NCBI GenBank assembly: GCA_003170475.1
Contig: PMZI01000066.1
Span: 1-64,000 of the forward strand
Length of the DNA: 64,000 nt
From: Ignavibacteriota bacterium
Lineage (GTDB): Bacteria; Bacteroidota; Ignavibacteria; UBA10030
Direction of reading: 5' to 3'
The notes below the pieces were generated by a model, which saw only the letters and a program-made list of their open reading frames with translations, had not been told where the DNA came from and ran no database searches. A program made the translations under genes and the position numbers. Shown piece by piece: positions 26,136 to 34,921 of this stretch (its first letter is position 1; each line of letters begins with the position of its first letter).

Positions 26136-27884
26136 TTAGTTGCTGCCCGGAGCCCGCTGGGGACGCGGTGCCGGTAATGGTTTCCGGGGAAACATCTCAT
26201 CACGCATCGCAGCCTGATATGCAAACCCAGCCATGATCGTTGCTGCCTGTTTCAAATCATCAGCCTGAATGCGCTCGTACACATCTGCATTTGAATGATG
26301 CGTACGTGTCTCATATTCCAACGGATCCTGGATGAACTGGAATCCGGGCAGTCCCACGCCGTCGAATGACAAGTGGTCTGTTCCGCCTGTGTTCTGCAGC
26401 GTGACGGTGGAAGCTCCCAGCGATGCAAACGGAGCAAGCCACGCTCGGAAGATCGGCCTTGCAGCCTCATTGCCTTGAAGGTAAATACCGCGGAGCTTCC
26501 CGGATCCGTTGTCATGGTTGAAGTACACGGACAGCTTCTCGTGCTCGGGTTTCAGCTTCAGCTCTCCACCACCGCCGCCCATCATCGCCGCCATTCCTCC
26601 ACCTCCGCCGACACGCTCGCCGAAATGTTGCGCCACATATGAGCGTGAGCCGAACAAGCCTTCTTCTTCAGCAGCCCACAAGGCTACGCGAATGGTTCTT
26701 CGCGGTTGAAGGTTGAGTGCCTTGAGAATACGCATTGCCTCCACCACTGTCCCAACACCGGTTCCGTCATCTGTTGCACCCGTGCCGCCCTGCCATGAAT
26801 CAAGGTGCCCGCCCATCATCACAACCTGATCTTTGAGATCACTACCGGAAATTTCTCCAATGACATTGAACGAAGAATCTGCAGGTGTCCATGCCACATC
26901 GAAGGCCATTTCCATTTTCACCTTCTGACCCTTTTGGATCATCCGCACAAGACGATTGTATTGCTCTGCCGCTACCGTAACCTGCGGAACAATTTGAGGC
27001 GCCTTCGCATCATATGCATTGATCATCTCGTTCCGTGGAGTATTGGCTGGTTGCGGAACCGTCGCCTGTTGAACGAAAACTGTTCCGCCGTCACCTAATC
27101 TGCTCACATCAAGAACCACAAGAGCGCCTTCATTCTGACAGAACTCGAGTTTCTTCGGTCCAATGGTCTGCGCATCGATTCTGTCAGCGACCATTTTCGT
27201 AATCGTTGCATCGTCAGCATCGGGGTTGCTTTGTTTAATCATAACGCGCATCATCGAATCACGGGCTGCGGGATTCATCTGGCCGAAGTTTCCGCGCCGT
27301 CCCCCGCCAGCCTCTGGCAATCCTGAGTTCGCCATCTTCAGAAGATCGGAATCCGTGTACCGCCGGCCTTCTGCATCGAGGTGAGCAGTGACATCACGAA
27401 GGGCGCTCACCAGAACGAATTTCCCTTTCAACTGACCTTTGTATGCATTCAACTCCGCCTCGTTCTTCGCATTGAGGAAGACGACATCCGCGACAACCGG
27501 ACCTTTGATTCCCGGTGACCACGCCTTCGGATACGCTGTGATGGGAAACGCCTTTGGCTGCATCGCGTTCACGTAGAATTTCTTCAGCTGCCAACCTTTC
27601 GCGACGGGTGCAGACTTTTCAAAGTGTACGTTCTGCAGTCCCATCGATGTGAGTTTCTGGCTCACCCAGGCTCCCGCCTCTTTGTAATCCGGAGATCCTG
27701 CCAGTCGAGGTCCGTAGATGTCGGAAAGGTAACTCATGAACTCCATCACCTGGGATCTCTTGAATCCTTCCTCCTTGATCTGGTTCATCACCAGCGTATC
27801 GACTTTCTCTGCCACCATTTGCGCCAGACCGAACGAAACGAAGACGGCGGTTAGCACAACAATACCAAGTATGCGTTTCATCAT
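26136..27884 (-). CDS. Secreted M28-family zinc aminopeptidase
   Basis: A 582-residue protein with an AGGAGGA site before ATGATG and a signal peptide ('ILGIVVLTAVFVSFGLAQ'). The middle part (about 60-340) includes a PA-like insert. The peptidase domain carries the cocatalytic zinc ligands: 'MMGGHLDSWQGG' (His, with catalytic Asp two residues on), 'GATDDGTGVG' (bridging Asp), 'LWAAEEEGLFGS' (catalytic and metal Glu), 'NTGGTDHLSF' (Asp) and 'TRTHHSNADVYE' (His). A glycine-rich insert ('GGGGGMAAMMGGGGG') sits between ligands. The enzyme probably trims peptides in the periplasm or outside the cell for amino-acid use. Confidence 0.92.
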   Translation of the reverse strand: MMKRILGIVVLTAVFVSFGLAQMVAEKVDTLVMNQIKEEGFKRSQVMEFMSYLSDIYGPRLAGSPDYKEAGAWVSQKLTSMGLQNVHFEKSAPVAKGWQLKKFYVNAMQPKAFPITAYPKAWSPGIKGPVVADVVFLNAKNEAELNAYKGQLKGKFVLVSALRDVTAHLDAEGRRYTDSDLLKMANSGLPEAGGGRRGNFGQMNPAARDSMMRVMIKQSNPDADDATITKMVADRIDAQTIGPKKLEFCQNEGALVVLDVSRLGDGGTVFVQQATVPQPANTPRNEMINAYDAKAPQIVPQVTVAAEQYNRLVRMIQKGQKVKMEMAFDVAWTPADSSFNVIGEISGSDLKDQVVMMGGHLDSWQGGTGATDDGTGVGTVVEAMRILKALNLQPRRTIRVALWAAEEEGLFGSRSYVAQHFGERVGGGGGMAAMMGGGGGELKLKPEHEKLSVYFNHDNGSGKLRGIYLQGNEAARPIFRAWLAPFASLGASTVTLQNTGGTDHLSFDGVGLPGFQFIQDPLEYETRTHHSNADVYERIQADDLKQAATIMAGFAYQAAMRDEMFPRKPLPAPRPQRAPGSN

Positions 27885-28234
27885 GAATGGATTCCTCCTG
27901 ATTAGGGGTTTGTACGTGAATGAGGGTTATTGATGATTACAATCGGATTTTCGGGTGGTAAGTGTATGAATAGACGGAGTAAGATACCAAAAGTGGCGCG
28001 AGGAGGGTCCTTTTTCCTCTGACGCAACAGTCCAAGATTCGCTCACAAACGCGGTAGCAACAGATGCAAAGCGAATCTGGCTATGAGAATAGCACATATT
28101 TGGACGAAAAGGACAGTTTTCGGTCAAAAAGACCGGCCATTCTGAATATTCGCAAAAAATGCTTGACTGACTCCCTCTTTTTGTTCAATTTTGGGTGTCG
28201 GATTCTCCCTGAGAGGAATGATCGAAACCTGACA
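27885..28234. other. Gene-free stretch with hairpins
   Basis: Between divergent M28 and MshEN genes. It holds an inverted repeat AGATTCGCT / AGCGAATCT (28035-28043 and 28070-28078) and a short GGTC-AAAAA-GACC hairpin near 28123. A TTGACT near 28163 could be a -35 element for the rightward gene. No gene was recognised. Confidence 0.4.
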
Positions 28235-28504
28235 ATGATAGACCTCAACACGCTCCATATTGACCCTGCGATTCTGGATATGATTCCGAAGACCTCGGCT
28301 CTTGAGTTGTCGGTTCTTCCTATCTCTCAGCAAAACGGCGTGGTCATTGTAGCGGTTCCCGAAATGTTTCCCAAGCAGCTTCTCATCGATGTCCGGTTTC
28401 TCCTCGGCACCAAGAAAGTGAAACCTATCCCCGTCTCGCGCGAGAACATCGTCGCCGCCATTCATCATTTCTACGCCACACGTCCGAGGCCAAGATCGAA
28501 GTAG
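28235..28504 (+). CDS. Stand-alone MshEN (GspE/PilB N-terminal) domain protein
   Basis: An 89-residue protein from the ATG at 28235; a longer in-frame opening lacks a ribosome site and looks non-coding. The sequence 'MIDLNTLHIDPAILDMIPKTSA' followed by 'LSVLPISQQNGVVIVAVPEM' and 'LIDVRFLLGTKKVKPIPVSRENIVAAIHHFY' follows the MshEN fold found at the N-terminus of type II secretion/type IV pilus ATPases ('idl...idp.vl.liP...a....vlPl..dg..l.vAm.dP.d...iddlr...g..v.pv.....i..ai...Y'). Some MshEN domains bind c-di-GMP. Here no ATPase is attached or adjacent, so it may be a free regulatory subunit. Confidence 0.7.
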   Translation: MIDLNTLHIDPAILDMIPKTSALELSVLPISQQNGVVIVAVPEMFPKQLLIDVRFLLGTKKVKPIPVSRENIVAAIHHFYATRPRPRSK

Positions 28505-28681
28505 CATTCTCGGCAACGCACTCATTTCATACGCGCTGTTAAGTCCCTAAGAGCTGGATCCTCATCTCGAAATCCGGATTTTTCGATCGTCTCATCGCAA
28601 TGCTGTTCCGCAATCACCGCTTTCCTAGGCACTGTGCCCAAGGATTGCCCACCACAAACCACCAACCTCACGGAGGACGTC

Positions 28682-28903
28682 ATGACAAACAACACTTCGC
28701 TCTATTCCACTATGGTCCGCTCCGGCCGGACGACCTATTTTGTTGACCTCAAGGAAGCTAAGAACGGAAACAAATACCTTTCCATTTGTGAAAGCAAGAT
28801 CGACGGAGAAGACAAGAAGCGCACCACGGTGAGAGTCTTCGGTGAGTCGATCGGCGAATTCAAAAAAGCCGTTGAAGATGCTGCCGCCGCCATTCCACAA
28901 TAG
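28682..28903 (+). CDS. PUR-alpha-like (DUF3276) DNA/RNA-binding protein
   Basis: A 73-residue protein with GGAGG six bases before the ATG at 28682. 'STMVRSGRTTYFVDLKEAKNGNKYLSICESK' carries the PUR repeat landmarks of the DUF3276 proteins widespread in Bacteroidota: the basic 'R.GRRTYFFDVKE...G..YL.ItESKk' strand pattern and a C-terminal helix ('EFKKAVEDAAAAI'). The fold binds single-stranded nucleic acid. The protein supports a Bacteroidota/Ignavibacteria origin for this part of the window. A strong terminator follows at 28992-29019. Confidence 0.82.
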   Translation: MTNNTSLYSTMVRSGRTTYFVDLKEAKNGNKYLSICESKIDGEDKKRTTVRVFGESIGEFKKAVEDAAAAIPQ

Positions 28904-28991
28904 AGTACTCGGTGTCGTCGGCATACAGGGCCGGTCCACGCGGAGGGCTGGCCCACCCTTGTAAGATACTCATTCAACAGGATGCAAATGG

Positions 28992-29019
28992 AACGCCCTC
29001 GTTTTCCAGCGAGGGCGTT
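28992..29019. terminator. Intrinsic terminator after the PUR gene
   Basis: AACGCCCTCG and CGAGGGCGTT form a 10-bp stem with loop TTTTCCAG; flanking GCAAA and TTTGC could extend it. Followed by TTGCACTTCTT. Confidence 0.7.
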
Positions 29020-29154
29020 TGCACTTCTTCGGGGCACCCTGCCGGTGAGTGTTGTGAATGACAGTTCGCTTTGCCATCCGGTCCCCATCGTAGAACGACG
29101 TCCATGCATCCTTCGTCGCCTTCATCATCATCACGCTGATACACAACCCATCCA

Positions 29155-29334
29155 TTACACCAGCCGCCTCAGGAACGCAACGATCATGTCGTCGCTCTGG
29201 GAGGCGTTGATGACATGTGTGCCAATGGACTCAAAGATCTTCGCCACCAGTATTCCGTCGTAATCATCGAACAACGTCAATCTCTTGCAGCTGAGATTCC
29301 CCAATCCGATCGCAAACCGATGATCAAGAGTCAT
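29155..29334 (-). CDS. Small hypothetical protein (59 residues)
   Basis: An ATG-to-TAA frame whose peptide looks protein-like: 'LTLFDDYDGILVAKIFESIGTHVINASQSDDMIVAFLRRLV' splits into a strand, helix and helix. No ribosome site is evident, and a TGA lies in frame three codons upstream, so it may be the last part of a decayed gene. I do not recognise a family. The frame that follows it toward 28970 runs through the PUR terminator and is not credited. The surrounding 29020-29578 stretch otherwise holds only AT-rich upstream sequence of plsC. Confidence 0.25.
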   Translation of the reverse strand: MTLDHRFAIGLGNLSCKRLTLFDDYDGILVAKIFESIGTHVINASQSDDMIVAFLRRLV

Positions 29335-29578
29335 GGAATCTCAGGAGCATTCGTGGGTGATGTCATATCCGAGAATTCAGCTATTTTTTGGAAAAGGCTC
29401 GTTTTGCTATATCTTATGCTTCAAACCTTTTTCTTCAATGAAAACTGCATTCCCACAAGCATGAGGCCGATGCACCACCTTCTCACGGATCACCTTGATT
29501 TGAGAGCGTGGATTTTCGGGGACGAATTACTATCTTTGTGTGAATGAACGATTTTTCTGACCGCTTCTCTAGAACTCA

Positions 29579-30355
29579 ATGATACGATCTTCCTTCATCT
29601 GGCTCATTTCCTCGTTGCTCATCCTCCTGTGGCTTCCCCTGCTTGTGATCAGCCGTCTTTTTGACCGCGATCCGGTTCTTTACCGGACAGGGTATCTCTT
29701 CCGCAAGCTCGGCAACGCGATGTTGTGGGCGAACCCTATGTGGAGACTGCACATTTCCGGCGAAACGATCACCAATCCACGAAATCCTTACATGGTGGTT
29801 TCGAACCATCAGTCTCTCGCTGACATTCCGCTGATCAGCAATCTTCCCTGGGAGATGAAGTGGATGGGAAAAGTGGAACTCTTCAAGCTCCCCATCATAG
29901 GATGGATGATGCATCTCTCAGGAGATATCTCCGTCGACCGGAAAAATCCCCGCAGCGGCGCACTGGCGTTGATCAAAGCACAACGATATCTCGAAAAGCA
30001 CTGCTCTGTGATTATTTTCCCTGAAGGCACACGAACAACCGACGGCCGCGTTCGCCCATTTTCTGACGGGGCATTTCATCTTGCGATCAGGGCGAAGGTC
30101 CCGGTTCTTCCTCTTGTTGTCGAGGGATCGCGCGATTGCATCCCGAAGAACAGTTGGAAATTCGGTAAGTCCTCTGACATCCGCATCAAAGTTCTTCCCC
30201 CCGTCGATACCTCGTCGATGACTATGGATGATGTTTCGGCACTCAGGGATAAGGTTCGACACGCGATCATGACACAGATCGCGGAGTGGCGATCGGTGCC
30301 TCTCGAGGCAGTCGACGGATTGGCTCCGCAAACAAACTCCGAAGTTCATACATAA
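29579..30355 (+). CDS. plsC: 1-acyl-sn-glycerol-3-phosphate acyltransferase
   Basis: A 258-residue membrane-bound acyltransferase that adds the second acyl chain in phosphatidic acid synthesis. An N-terminal membrane helix ('FIWLISSLLILLWLPLLVI') is followed by the catalytic 'NHQSLAD' (residues 76-82, NHx4D box) and by 'FPEGTRTTDG' (147 onward), which binds glycerol phosphate. 'VDRKNPRSG' and 'VPVLPLVVEGS' are also family elements. Length is usual for bacterial PlsC. The next gene, a PAS protein, starts 29 bases downstream and may be cotranscribed. Confidence 0.9.
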   Translation: MIRSSFIWLISSLLILLWLPLLVISRLFDRDPVLYRTGYLFRKLGNAMLWANPMWRLHISGETITNPRNPYMVVSNHQSLADIPLISNLPWEMKWMGKVELFKLPIIGWMMHLSGDISVDRKNPRSGALALIKAQRYLEKHCSVIIFPEGTRTTDGRVRPFSDGAFHLAIRAKVPVLPLVVEGSRDCIPKNSWKFGKSSDIRIKVLPPVDTSSMTMDDVSALRDKVRHAIMTQIAEWRSVPLEAVDGLAPQTNSEVHT

Positions 30356-30384
30356 GGGATTTTGAAAAGAAAGAGGATGGATCA

Positions 30385-30741
30385 ATGAATAGTGATCGAT
30401 GGGTGCGTGAATTCCCCGCGGCAATCACCGTCTGTGATGCGGAAGGAGTGCTTCTCGCTATGAACGATAAGGCTTGCGCCACATTCGAAGCCGACGGCGG
30501 CGAAGCACTGATCGGGACAAACCTGCTCGATTGCCACCCCGAACCCTCACGCACGAAGGTAAAACAAATGCTCGAAACCGGGTCCCCCAATGTCTACACG
30601 ATTGAAAAAGGGGGAATCAAAAAACTGATCTACCAGTCTCCCTGGTTTCAGGACGGTGCGTACGCGGGGTTTATTGAGCTCTCGCTTCCCATCCCCGAAG
30701 CGATGCCGCATTTCAATCGTGACATTCCACTCACTTCCTAG
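30385..30741 (+). CDS. Small PAS-domain protein
   Basis: A 118-residue protein; the ATG at 30385 has AAAGAGG upstream. It is one PAS fold: 'FPAAITVCDAEGVLLAMNDKACATFEADGGEALIGTNLLDCHPEP' (split into strand and helix elements) ends in the 'GkNLLDCHP' motif seen in DUF438-like PAS sensors. The C-terminal strands are 'YTIEKGGIKKLIYQSPWF' and 'YAGFIELSLPIP'. No output domain is attached, so it would act as a free sensor, cofactor or binding protein. Ligand unknown. Confidence 0.75.
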   Translation: MNSDRWVREFPAAITVCDAEGVLLAMNDKACATFEADGGEALIGTNLLDCHPEPSRTKVKQMLETGSPNVYTIEKGGIKKLIYQSPWFQDGAYAGFIELSLPIPEAMPHFNRDIPLTS

Positions 30742-31137
30742 GGCAAGGTGTACGATTCCTGCAACAGACCAGAGACCTTTGTTGCCTGGCGGAATTATCT
30801 GAAGGAAACGGAAGCGCTCAACCGAGGAGAGACATAACGGGCTCCCTCGTCCTGTCTCCATTGTTTCCGCTGTCGAGTTCTCACCTCTTCGTCCCGCCAT
30901 TCCGATTTCCGCAACAAGTTTTCTGTGACCGTCGTCAACAAGAGAACACCTCGTTAATAAAAAGCACACCGCCGTCTTGCATTTTGTTCAATTGCTGGAG
31001 AATATGTGGCCAACGTGTTCGGTGTAGCGGAAAAAGGATCTGTGATCCAGGTCCAATGATGTCATGCGAGCAACCGTTTCGAACACACTCCTCTACCGTT
31101 CACCTTCGCTTCAAAGCAAAAGAAAGGAAACCAAGCA
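30742..31137. other. Gene-free stretch
   Basis: About 395 bases between the PAS and lipoprotein genes. I see no convincing coding frame, tRNA or hairpin. The last 30 bases contain the purine-rich AAAAGAAAGGAAAC that serves as ribosome site region for the lipoprotein. Confidence 0.4.
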
Positions 31138-31569
31138 ATGATCAGATCATTTCTCTCGATCCTGACCACCGTACTGCTCATCTCACTCTTGGCGGGCTGC
31201 AAAAAGGATGACGCCAGCACCAACAGCGACCAATTCACCGACAATCTGAAACTTGGCACCGGCATGAGTGCATCCACGTTTACGATCACGGGAGAGACAT
31301 CGACGTTTGTGGGAACTCCGAACAACATGATTTACTGGAGACTGGAGAGCGCAGACGACATGGCTGGATCGGCCGTTACCATCAAGATCGAAAAGAACTC
31401 CGGCGGGACGTACACTACGGCAGGATCGTTCCCATTCACGAATCCTCAGAGCTACGGTCACATTATGATGTCAGCGTTTCTGTGGAGCACGACCGGAAGT
31501 TATCGTGCAACAGGAATTCTGTCAGCTACAAACAAAATCGTCGCAACGGCGAATTTCACGGTCAACTAA
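31138..31569 (+). CDS. Hypothetical lipoprotein
   Basis: A 143-residue protein with a lipoprotein signal: 'MIRSFLSILTTVLLISLLAGC' ends in lipobox L-A-G-C at residue 21, followed by 'KKDD', so it is likely an outer-membrane lipoprotein. The mature part is Thr/Ser-rich with beta character ('ASTFTITGETSTFVGTPNNMIYWRLES', 'GSYRATGILSATNKIVATANFTVN'), perhaps one immunoglobulin-like domain. I recognise no named family. Confidence 0.7.
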   Translation: MIRSFLSILTTVLLISLLAGCKKDDASTNSDQFTDNLKLGTGMSASTFTITGETSTFVGTPNNMIYWRLESADDMAGSAVTIKIEKNSGGTYTTAGSFPFTNPQSYGHIMMSAFLWSTTGSYRATGILSATNKIVATANFTVN

Positions 31570-31654
31570 GGAACATTTTCGGGTTTCAATCGAGGGACCC
31601 GTAATTATCCGATGATCGCGATGGGTTTCGCAGAATCTCCCACTATCGAACAAA

Positions 31655-31683
31655 AAAAGCCGATCCATTCACGGATCGGCTTT
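31655..31683. terminator. Bidirectional terminator between lipoprotein and RND operon
   Basis: AAAGCCGATCC and GGATCGGCTTT form an 11-bp stem with loop ATTCAC. An A-run precedes it and TCATTTCT follows, so it can serve the convergent genes on both sides. Confidence 0.8.
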
Positions 31684-31720
31684 CATTTCTCAATGGTATG
31701 GCGAATCTCCTGCTCTCCGC

Positions 31721-34700
31721 TCACTCCAGGTGAGGCGTCACCTCTGATCGCTCCTGGGCTTCCTTCTTCAACTTCTCCAATTCTTCCTTGCTGTACGCAA
31801 TTCGCGTTATCGTAACGAACAAAACGGGGACAATGAAAATCGCGAGCATGGTTGCTGCTAACATCCCCCCGAGCACTGTCCAACCGATCGTCGCTCTTGC
31901 CTGCGCACCCGCCCCGGTGGCGAACGCCAGCGGCGACACTCCGAGGATGAAGGCGAGAGATGTCATGAGAATCGGCCGAAGCCGCAGCTTCACAGCCTCG
32001 ATGGTTGCTTCTACCAGCTCCATACCTTTGTCGACGCGCGCCTTGCCGAATTCCACGATGAGGATGGCATTCTTCGCTGCCAGACCGATCAACGTGATCA
32101 GACCGATTTGCGCATAGATATTGTTGCTCAGTCTCGGGAGAAGTGTCAGTGTGAGAATGGCGCCAAACGCGCCGATCGGCACTGCCAGCAGAACAGCGAA
32201 GGGAACGGACCAGCTTTCGTACAGCGCTGTCAGGAACAGGAAGACGAACACAACAGACAATCCGAAGATCATGAGTGTGCTGCTTCCTGCGTTGATCTCT
32301 TCCCTGCTGAGGCCCGAAAACTCATAACCGTAGCCCGCCGGCAGCACATCGGCTGCCACTTCCCTCAGCGCCTGAATCGCCTGACCGCTGCTGAATCCTT
32401 CCGCCGCATTGCCGTTGATCTCTGCCGTACGGAAAAGGTTATAATGCGTGATGAGCGGTGCATTTTCAATCACCTTGGTGGTGACGAGTGTCCCTAGTGG
32501 AATCATCTGGCCTGATGCATTCCGAACGTAGTACTTCTCCAGGTTCTGGATGTTGGTCCGGTACATGGTGTCGGCCTGAGCGACGACACGGAAATTGCGG
32601 CCGTAGATCGTGAAATCGTTTACGTAGCGGCTCCCGAGAAATGTCTGCAGCGTCGAATAGACGTCTGCAATGGAAAGTCCGAGCTTCTTGCACTTCTCTC
32701 TGTCAACATCTACCTGGTATCCCGGTGTGTGCGCGCTGAAGAACGAGAACACGCGACTGAGTTCCGGACGCTTGTTCGCCGCAATCACGAAGGACTGTAC
32801 AGTCTTCTCGAACTGCTTGATGTCATCCGTGCTTTCATGCTGCTCGAGCTCGAAGGTGAAGCCCCCCGTCTGTCCGAGGCCGGGGATAGCTGGAGGCGAG
32901 ATGACGACGACGTTCGCGCTTTTGATCGCCGCGAACTTCCGCTGCAAGGTGGCAATCAGCGAACTCAGTTGAAGCGACTGGTCTTTCCGATCGTCCCAGT
33001 GCTTCAATTGTACAAAAATGGTGCCGCTGTTTGACTTCGTTGCAAACGTCACAACATTGAGCCCTCCCAGTGCGGCAAAATGGCCAATCCCCGGCGTGTC
33101 TTTCAGGATATCCATCATGCTGTTCAGCACCTCGAGGCTCCTTGTCGTCGATGACGCCTCGGGTAGTTCAAAGGTGACGTACAAACGACCCTCATCTTCG
33201 GTCGGTATGAAGCCCGTGGGCTTGTTCTTGAAAAGCACCCCGGTGGCCACATAGAGGACCGCCAGCATAATCAGGGCGTACCGAGCCCTGCGTATCCACA
33301 CTTTGACGACATTCGAATACGAGTTGGTTGTTTTCTCGAACCAGGTGTTGAAACGGGCGAAGAACTTGTTCAGACCTTTCGACGTCTCGTCGAAGTGTGA
33401 CGGCCTAAGAAGAAGCGTGCAAAGAGCCGGCGTTAACGACAGAGCAACAAACGCAGATATGAGAACAGAGATCGCGATGGTGATGGCAAATTGCTGGTAC
33501 AATCTCCCAACAATGCCGGGAATGAAACCAACCGGAATGAAGACCGCCGCAAGGATGAGGGCAATTGCAACCACCGGCCCTGAAATATCCTGCATGGCTT
33601 TGAACGTCGCATCCTTTGGCGAGAGTTTTTCCCGGTCGATGTAATGCTGTGCCGCTTCCACAACAATGATCGCATCGTCTACCACAATGCCGATGGCCAG
33701 CACAAAACCAAACATCGTCAGGGTGTTGATGGTAAAACCAAGTGGTACGAAGAACGCAAATGTGCCGATGATCGAAACGGGAATCGCGAGCACCGGGATA
33801 AGTGTCGCGCGCCAACTCTGAAGAAACAGGAACACAACGAGAACGACGAGCCCCAACGCCTCGAGCAAGGTTGTTACAACTTCATCAATAGACACTTTCA
33901 CAACAGAGACCGCCTCGAACGGCACAACGTAGTCGATGTCTTTGGGGAAGGACCTCTTGAGCGTCTCCATGGTCTTGTATATTCCCTCAGCGACATCGAG
34001 GGCGTTGCTTCCGGGAGCCTGATATACCAGCAAATAAGAGGCTCGCTTTCCGTCGACAAACGAATTGTTGGCATAACTGAATTTGCCGAGTTGGACCCGG
34101 GCAACATCATGCAGGTGGACCGCGGAGCCCTCCCGCGGATTCGACCGGATGATGATGTTTCCAAACTGCTCTTCTGATTTGAGACGGCTGTTTGTGAACA
34201 CGGTGTATTCAAAAGCCTGTACATCTTTCTGCGGAGGAGCGCCGACCGAGCCGGCAGCAATTTGCAGGTTCTGTTCGGCAAGAGCGTTTACAACGTCACT
34301 GGCGGTCAGGCCGCGCTGTGCAAGCCGATCGGGTGACAACCAGACACGCATGCTGAAATCATCGGCGCGTGTAAACACGTCGCCGACGCCACTGACACGC
34401 AACAATGCGTCCCTGACGAAGATGTTCGCGTAATTATCGATGAAGGTGACGTCGTGTGTCGCCTCGGGTGAATACATGGCCACCAGCATCAAAATGCTCG
34501 GGTTTCGTTTCCTGGTGGTCAATCCGAGACGCTTCACATCATCCGGGAGCTGCGGCGTCGCAATGCCGACACGGTTCTGAATGTCGAGCGCCGCAATATC
34601 CGGATTGGTGCCGACACTCAAGGTGACGTTGATCGTCGTCCGGCCGTCGCTCGTGCTATTCCCTTGCATATACGCCATGCCGGGTGTGCCATTCACCTGA

Positions 34701-34903
34701 GACTCGATGGGAGTGGTGACCGTCTGCTCAACCGTCTGGGCGTCTGCGCCGCTGAACGATCCCGTGATCTGGACGGTCGGCGGAGTGATGTCCGGATATT
34801 GGCTGACGGGAAGCTTGAAAATCGAAAGGAGCCCGACGAGAACAATGACGATGGAGAGAACAATTGCTGTGACGGGTCTATGGATAAATGTGTTTGCGAT
34901 CAT
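31721..34903 (-). CDS. RND multidrug efflux pump, HAE1 (AcrB-like) inner-membrane subunit
   Basis: A 1,060-residue proton-driven transporter, the usual length for HAE1 pumps. The N-terminal 'MIANTFIHRPVTAIVLSIVIVLVGLLSIFKLPVSQYP' region is typical. Transmembrane helix 4 has 'IGIVVDDAIIVVEAAQHYI' with the paired aspartates of the proton relay. Helix 10 has 'IGLAAKNAILIVEFGKARV' with the partner lysine. 'FKNKPTGFIPTEDEGRLYV' opens the second periplasmic repeat. It is the last gene of a leftward operon with the outer-membrane factor and the adaptor, together a tripartite pump for drugs or hydrophobic compounds. Substrates cannot be deduced. Confidence 0.95.
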   Translation of the reverse strand: MIANTFIHRPVTAIVLSIVIVLVGLLSIFKLPVSQYPDITPPTVQITGSFSGADAQTVEQTVTTPIESQVNGTPGMAYMQGNSTSDGRTTINVTLSVGTNPDIAALDIQNRVGIATPQLPDDVKRLGLTTRKRNPSILMLVAMYSPEATHDVTFIDNYANIFVRDALLRVSGVGDVFTRADDFSMRVWLSPDRLAQRGLTASDVVNALAEQNLQIAAGSVGAPPQKDVQAFEYTVFTNSRLKSEEQFGNIIIRSNPREGSAVHLHDVARVQLGKFSYANNSFVDGKRASYLLVYQAPGSNALDVAEGIYKTMETLKRSFPKDIDYVVPFEAVSVVKVSIDEVVTTLLEALGLVVLVVFLFLQSWRATLIPVLAIPVSIIGTFAFFVPLGFTINTLTMFGFVLAIGIVVDDAIIVVEAAQHYIDREKLSPKDATFKAMQDISGPVVAIALILAAVFIPVGFIPGIVGRLYQQFAITIAISVLISAFVALSLTPALCTLLLRPSHFDETSKGLNKFFARFNTWFEKTTNSYSNVVKVWIRRARYALIMLAVLYVATGVLFKNKPTGFIPTEDEGRLYVTFELPEASSTTRSLEVLNSMMDILKDTPGIGHFAALGGLNVVTFATKSNSGTIFVQLKHWDDRKDQSLQLSSLIATLQRKFAAIKSANVVVISPPAIPGLGQTGGFTFELEQHESTDDIKQFEKTVQSFVIAANKRPELSRVFSFFSAHTPGYQVDVDREKCKKLGLSIADVYSTLQTFLGSRYVNDFTIYGRNFRVVAQADTMYRTNIQNLEKYYVRNASGQMIPLGTLVTTKVIENAPLITHYNLFRTAEINGNAAEGFSSGQAIQALREVAADVLPAGYGYEFSGLSREEINAGSSTLMIFGLSVVFVFLFLTALYESWSVPFAVLLAVPIGAFGAILTLTLLPRLSNNIYAQIGLITLIGLAAKNAILIVEFGKARVDKGMELVEATIEAVKLRLRPILMTSLAFILGVSPLAFATGAGAQARATIGWTVLGGMLAATMLAIFIVPVLFVTITRIAYSKEELEKLKKEAQERSEVTPHLE

Positions 34904-34921
34904 CGCTTTCTTGTCGGAGTC

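Noticed and set aside
28970-29155. 61-codon frame following the small hypothetical protein
   Set aside because: It reads straight through the PUR terminator stem and has no recognisable content.
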